From NCBI GenBank assembly GCA_021770245.1, contig JAETRI010000008.1:68927-119319 (forward strand): a DNA stretch of 50,393 bases, read 5' to 3'. Source of the DNA: Lachnospiraceae bacterium. GTDB lineage: Bacteria; Bacillota; Clostridia; Lachnospirales; Lachnospiraceae. Below are positions 48,611 through 50,393 of this stretch, piece by piece; within the stretch, counting starts at the first letter, position 1; each line of letters opens with the position of its first letter. A model generated the notes under the pieces. It was not told the DNA's origin and ran no database searches. It saw only the letters and a list, made by a program, of their open reading frames with translations. The position numbers and the translations under genes were made by a program.

Positions 48611-50090
48611 TGCCTTCCTCCATGATCTGCGCGATCAGAACCCTTTCGTCCATGGGATGTTTCACTCCCCGGATCTCCTGATAATCCTCGTGGCCCTTAC
48701 CGGCCAGGACGATGATATCCCCGGCCCGGGCATGGTCTATCGCCCAGGCGATGGCCTCCTTCCTGTCGCAGATCTCCACGTATTTTCCGTCCGTTTTCCG
48801 GATCCCCGTAACGATATCGTCGATGATGTCCTGGGGTTTTTCAAAGCGTGGGTTATCCGAAGTGATAACCGTCAGATCTGCCAGGCGGCCGCTCACCTCC
48901 CCCATCTCAAACCGACGCAGACGGGAACGGTTTCCCCCGCAGCCAAAGACACAGACCAGCCGGCCGTGCTCGTACTCTTTCAGCGTGGTAAGCAGGCTCT
49001 CCAGCGCCATGGCATTGTGCGCATAGTCGATAAGCAGCGTGAATTCGTCCGACACCTTCACCGGTTCGATACGTCCCCTTACCTTGGCATCCGCCAGGGC
49101 GCGGCGGATATCCCCGCAGGATACGCCGAAATGTCTGCAGATGGCAATGGCCGTTAACGCGTTATAGACGCTGAACCGTCCCGGCATGGCGATCTGTGCG
49201 TCCATCTCCAGCAGACCTTCCACCCGAAACCAAACGCCCAGCCGGCCGTTTTCGTTGACCAGACGCAGGTCCGCCGCCCGCAGGTCCGCCGGTCCGTCAC
49301 AGCCATAGGTTTCCAGACTGCAGGTATGCCCCGAGAGCACCTTTTCCCAGTGGCTGTCGTCCCGGTTCACAATCCCCACCCGGCACTGGCGGAACAAAAG
49401 ACTCTTGCACGCCATATATTCCTCAAAATCGGCGTGCTCGTTGGGACCGATATGATCCGGTTCCATGTTGGTGAAAATGCCGAAATCAAAGATGAACCCC
49501 TGGCTGCGGTGAAGCTTCAGCGCCTGGGAGGAGACCTCCATCACCACCGCATCACAGCCCTCCTGGGCCATCCGCGCCAGATAGGACTGCAGCAGCCAGG
49601 ATTCCGGCGTGGTATTCTCCGCAGGAATATGGGTATCCCCGATGATCGTCTCGATGGTGCCGATCAGGCCCACCTTCAGGCCGGCATTTTCCAGGATAGA
49701 TTTCACCAAATAGGTGGAAGTGGTCTTTCCCTTGGTTCCGGTGATCCCGATGGTCTTCAGCTTTTCCGCCGGATGGCCGAACCAAGCCGCGGAAAGGAAC
49801 GAAAGCGCATAACGGGTATCCGCCACGCGCAGAATACATACGTCTCCATCCTCTGGCACCTCCACCTCTTTACAGACCACGAGCGCCGCAGCGCCCTGGG
49901 CCGCCGCCTGGGCCGCCGCCGTATGCCCGTCGAAATTCGCCCCCTCTATACATACGAACAGGCATCCTTCCGTAACTTTTCTGGAATCGTATACCACTGC
50001 GCTGATCCTGCGGTCAGGGACGGCGCCCTGAACTCCTCCCCGCACCACGGATACTTCCAGACCCTTCAGTAAATCTTTCAATACTGCCAT
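48567..50090 (-). CDS. murE: UDP-N-acetylmuramoyl-tripeptide synthetase (meso-DAP type)
   Basis: A 507-residue Mur ligase that adds the third residue of the stem peptide. The N-terminal uridine-binding domain (YDSRKVTEGCLFV), the ATP loop GITGTKGKTTSTYLV (about residue 115), and DYAHNAMALESLL are present. The specificity loop is TSDNPRFEKP, and DNPR is the signature of meso-diaminopimelate enzymes. The ATG at 50090 follows GAAGGTGAGG; a GTG two codons upstream is possible. It overlaps priA by 44 nt, lies outside the dcw cluster (separated from mraZ by about 21 kb) and has its own promoter at 50199-50226. Confidence 0.95.
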   Translation of the reverse strand: MAVLKDLLKGLEVSVVRGGVQGAVPDRRISAVVYDSRKVTEGCLFVCIEGANFDGHTAAAQAAAQGAAALVVCKEVEVPEDGDVCILRVADTRYALSFLSAAWFGHPAEKLKTIGITGTKGKTTSTYLVKSILENAGLKVGLIGTIETIIGDTHIPAENTTPESWLLQSYLARMAQEGCDAVVMEVSSQALKLHRSQGFIFDFGIFTNMEPDHIGPNEHADFEEYMACKSLLFRQCRVGIVNRDDSHWEKVLSGHTCSLETYGCDGPADLRAADLRLVNENGRLGVWFRVEGLLEMDAQIAMPGRFSVYNALTAIAICRHFGVSCGDIRRALADAKVRGRIEPVKVSDEFTLLIDYAHNAMALESLLTTLKEYEHGRLVCVFGCGGNRSRLRRFEMGEVSGRLADLTVITSDNPRFEKPQDIIDDIVTGIRKTDGKYVEICDRKEAIAWAIDHARAGDIIVLAGKGHEDYQEIRGVKHPMDERVLIAQIMEEGNAGQVCKCDRGYLP

Positions 50091-50198
50091 AGCCACCTCA
50101 CCTTCCCTGCCCCGGCCTGTGCCAAGCGGAGCAGCCTTCCTGATGAAAGGCAGTTACCCCGCAGCGGGCTACGGGGTAACCGGTTTAATCTATTATGA

Positions 50199-50226
50199 AT
50201 TATAACACGTTTTGGAAATAAAACAA
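50199..50226 (-). promoter_or_regulatory. Sigma-A-type promoter of murE-priA
   Basis: On the minus strand TTGTTT (50221-50226) and TATAAT (50199-50204) are 16 bp apart. The leader then contains a GTTACCCCG/CGGGGTAAC hairpin (about 50153-50180) before murE, of unknown role. Confidence 0.65.
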
Positions 50227-50246
50227 CTCGAACCGGTTTTCGCTCG

Positions 50247-50315
50247 GGACAAACGCATGAATGGCCCTGCGGCCCCTGTGACACCCCTGCCCGGCCCCGC
50301 GGCGTGTGATGATCA
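50247..50315 (-). repeat. Large dispersed intergenic repeat, copy D (reverse orientation)
   Basis: Its reverse complement aligns with 17438-17495 throughout: ATCACACGCCGCGGGG, CCGGGCAGGGGTGTC, and the end GGCCATTCATGCGTTTGTC. It is the most complete copy and lies upstream of the murE promoter. Confidence 0.7.
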
Positions 50316-50328
50316 CAGAGGGGACCAT

Positions 50329-50389
50329 CCAAAAACGCCGGCACTTAGCGAGCACGCCCCTTGCGAGCTTAGTACCGCTGCGTTTTTGG
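50329..50389. terminator. Bidirectional terminator-like hairpin at the right edge
   Basis: CCAAAAACGC near 50329 and GCGTTTTTGG near 50389 are complementary, with an imperfect inner stem. A T-run occurs on either strand. It probably ends transcription of a gene beyond the window. Confidence 0.5.
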
Positions 50390-50393
50390 CTGA

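Overview
The window comes from a GC-rich, endospore-forming Firmicute, most likely a gut Lachnospiraceae (class Clostridia). Indicators are spoIVA, a SpoVD-like penicillin-binding protein inside the division cluster, a T-box leader on tyrS, the order def-fmt-yugP-rsmB-rlmN-stp-prkC-rsgA, strong AGGAGG-type ribosome binding sites, and MurE with the DNPR motif expected for meso-diaminopimelate. The family assignment is inference; no rRNA or tRNA gene was seen. Almost every gene is on the minus strand. The exceptions are an Xre-type regulator (9548-10126) and a C39-like peptidase (28092-28793).

Layout. 1-3200: a small Cys-rich protein, a DUF5662 protein and a GlgX/isoamylase-like protein whose catalytic residues are all replaced. 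3300-7700: nucleobase and nucleoside salvage (NCS2 permease, MTA/SAH-type deaminase, cytidine deaminase, purine nucleoside phosphorylase). 7750-10130: spoIVA and the Xre gene. 10230-13500: tyrS with its tyrosine T-box, then an ArsR/nitroreductase pair. 13700-27700: a dcw cluster read mraZ-rsmH-ftsL-PBP-PBP-mraY-murD-ftsW-murA-ftsQ-ftsZ, with a four-box MraZ operator. 28000-30000: C39-like peptidase and ychF. 30000-31000: an AT-rich island with a type III toxin-antitoxin locus (toxI repeats, terminator, toxN) and the remnant of a second toxin-like gene. 31090-39530: rsgA, prkC, stp, rlmN, rsmB, yugP, fmt and a truncated def. 39829-46176: a three-gene insert separating def from priA, made of an ADP-ribosylglycohydrolase-family protein, a 1254-aa SIR2-like/P-loop protein and a helical protein with a HEPN-like RxxxxH motif. 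46382-50090: priA and murE.

How the genes work together. The dcw genes with murE make and polymerise the peptidoglycan precursor and run septation. PrkC and Stp are an opposed kinase/phosphatase pair that elsewhere senses muropeptides. Def, Fmt, RsmB, RlmN, RsgA and YchF serve translation. The three-gene insert is the best candidate for an undescribed, possibly defensive, system.

A second theme is the intergenic DNA. Several families of short dispersed hairpins sit between genes. One family ends in GGGAG and lies 5-7 nt before five start codons, so it appears to supply the ribosome binding site. Its tandem copies have also replaced the 3' half of def. Two other genes have their ribosome binding site inside the stem of a perfect or near-perfect hairpin.
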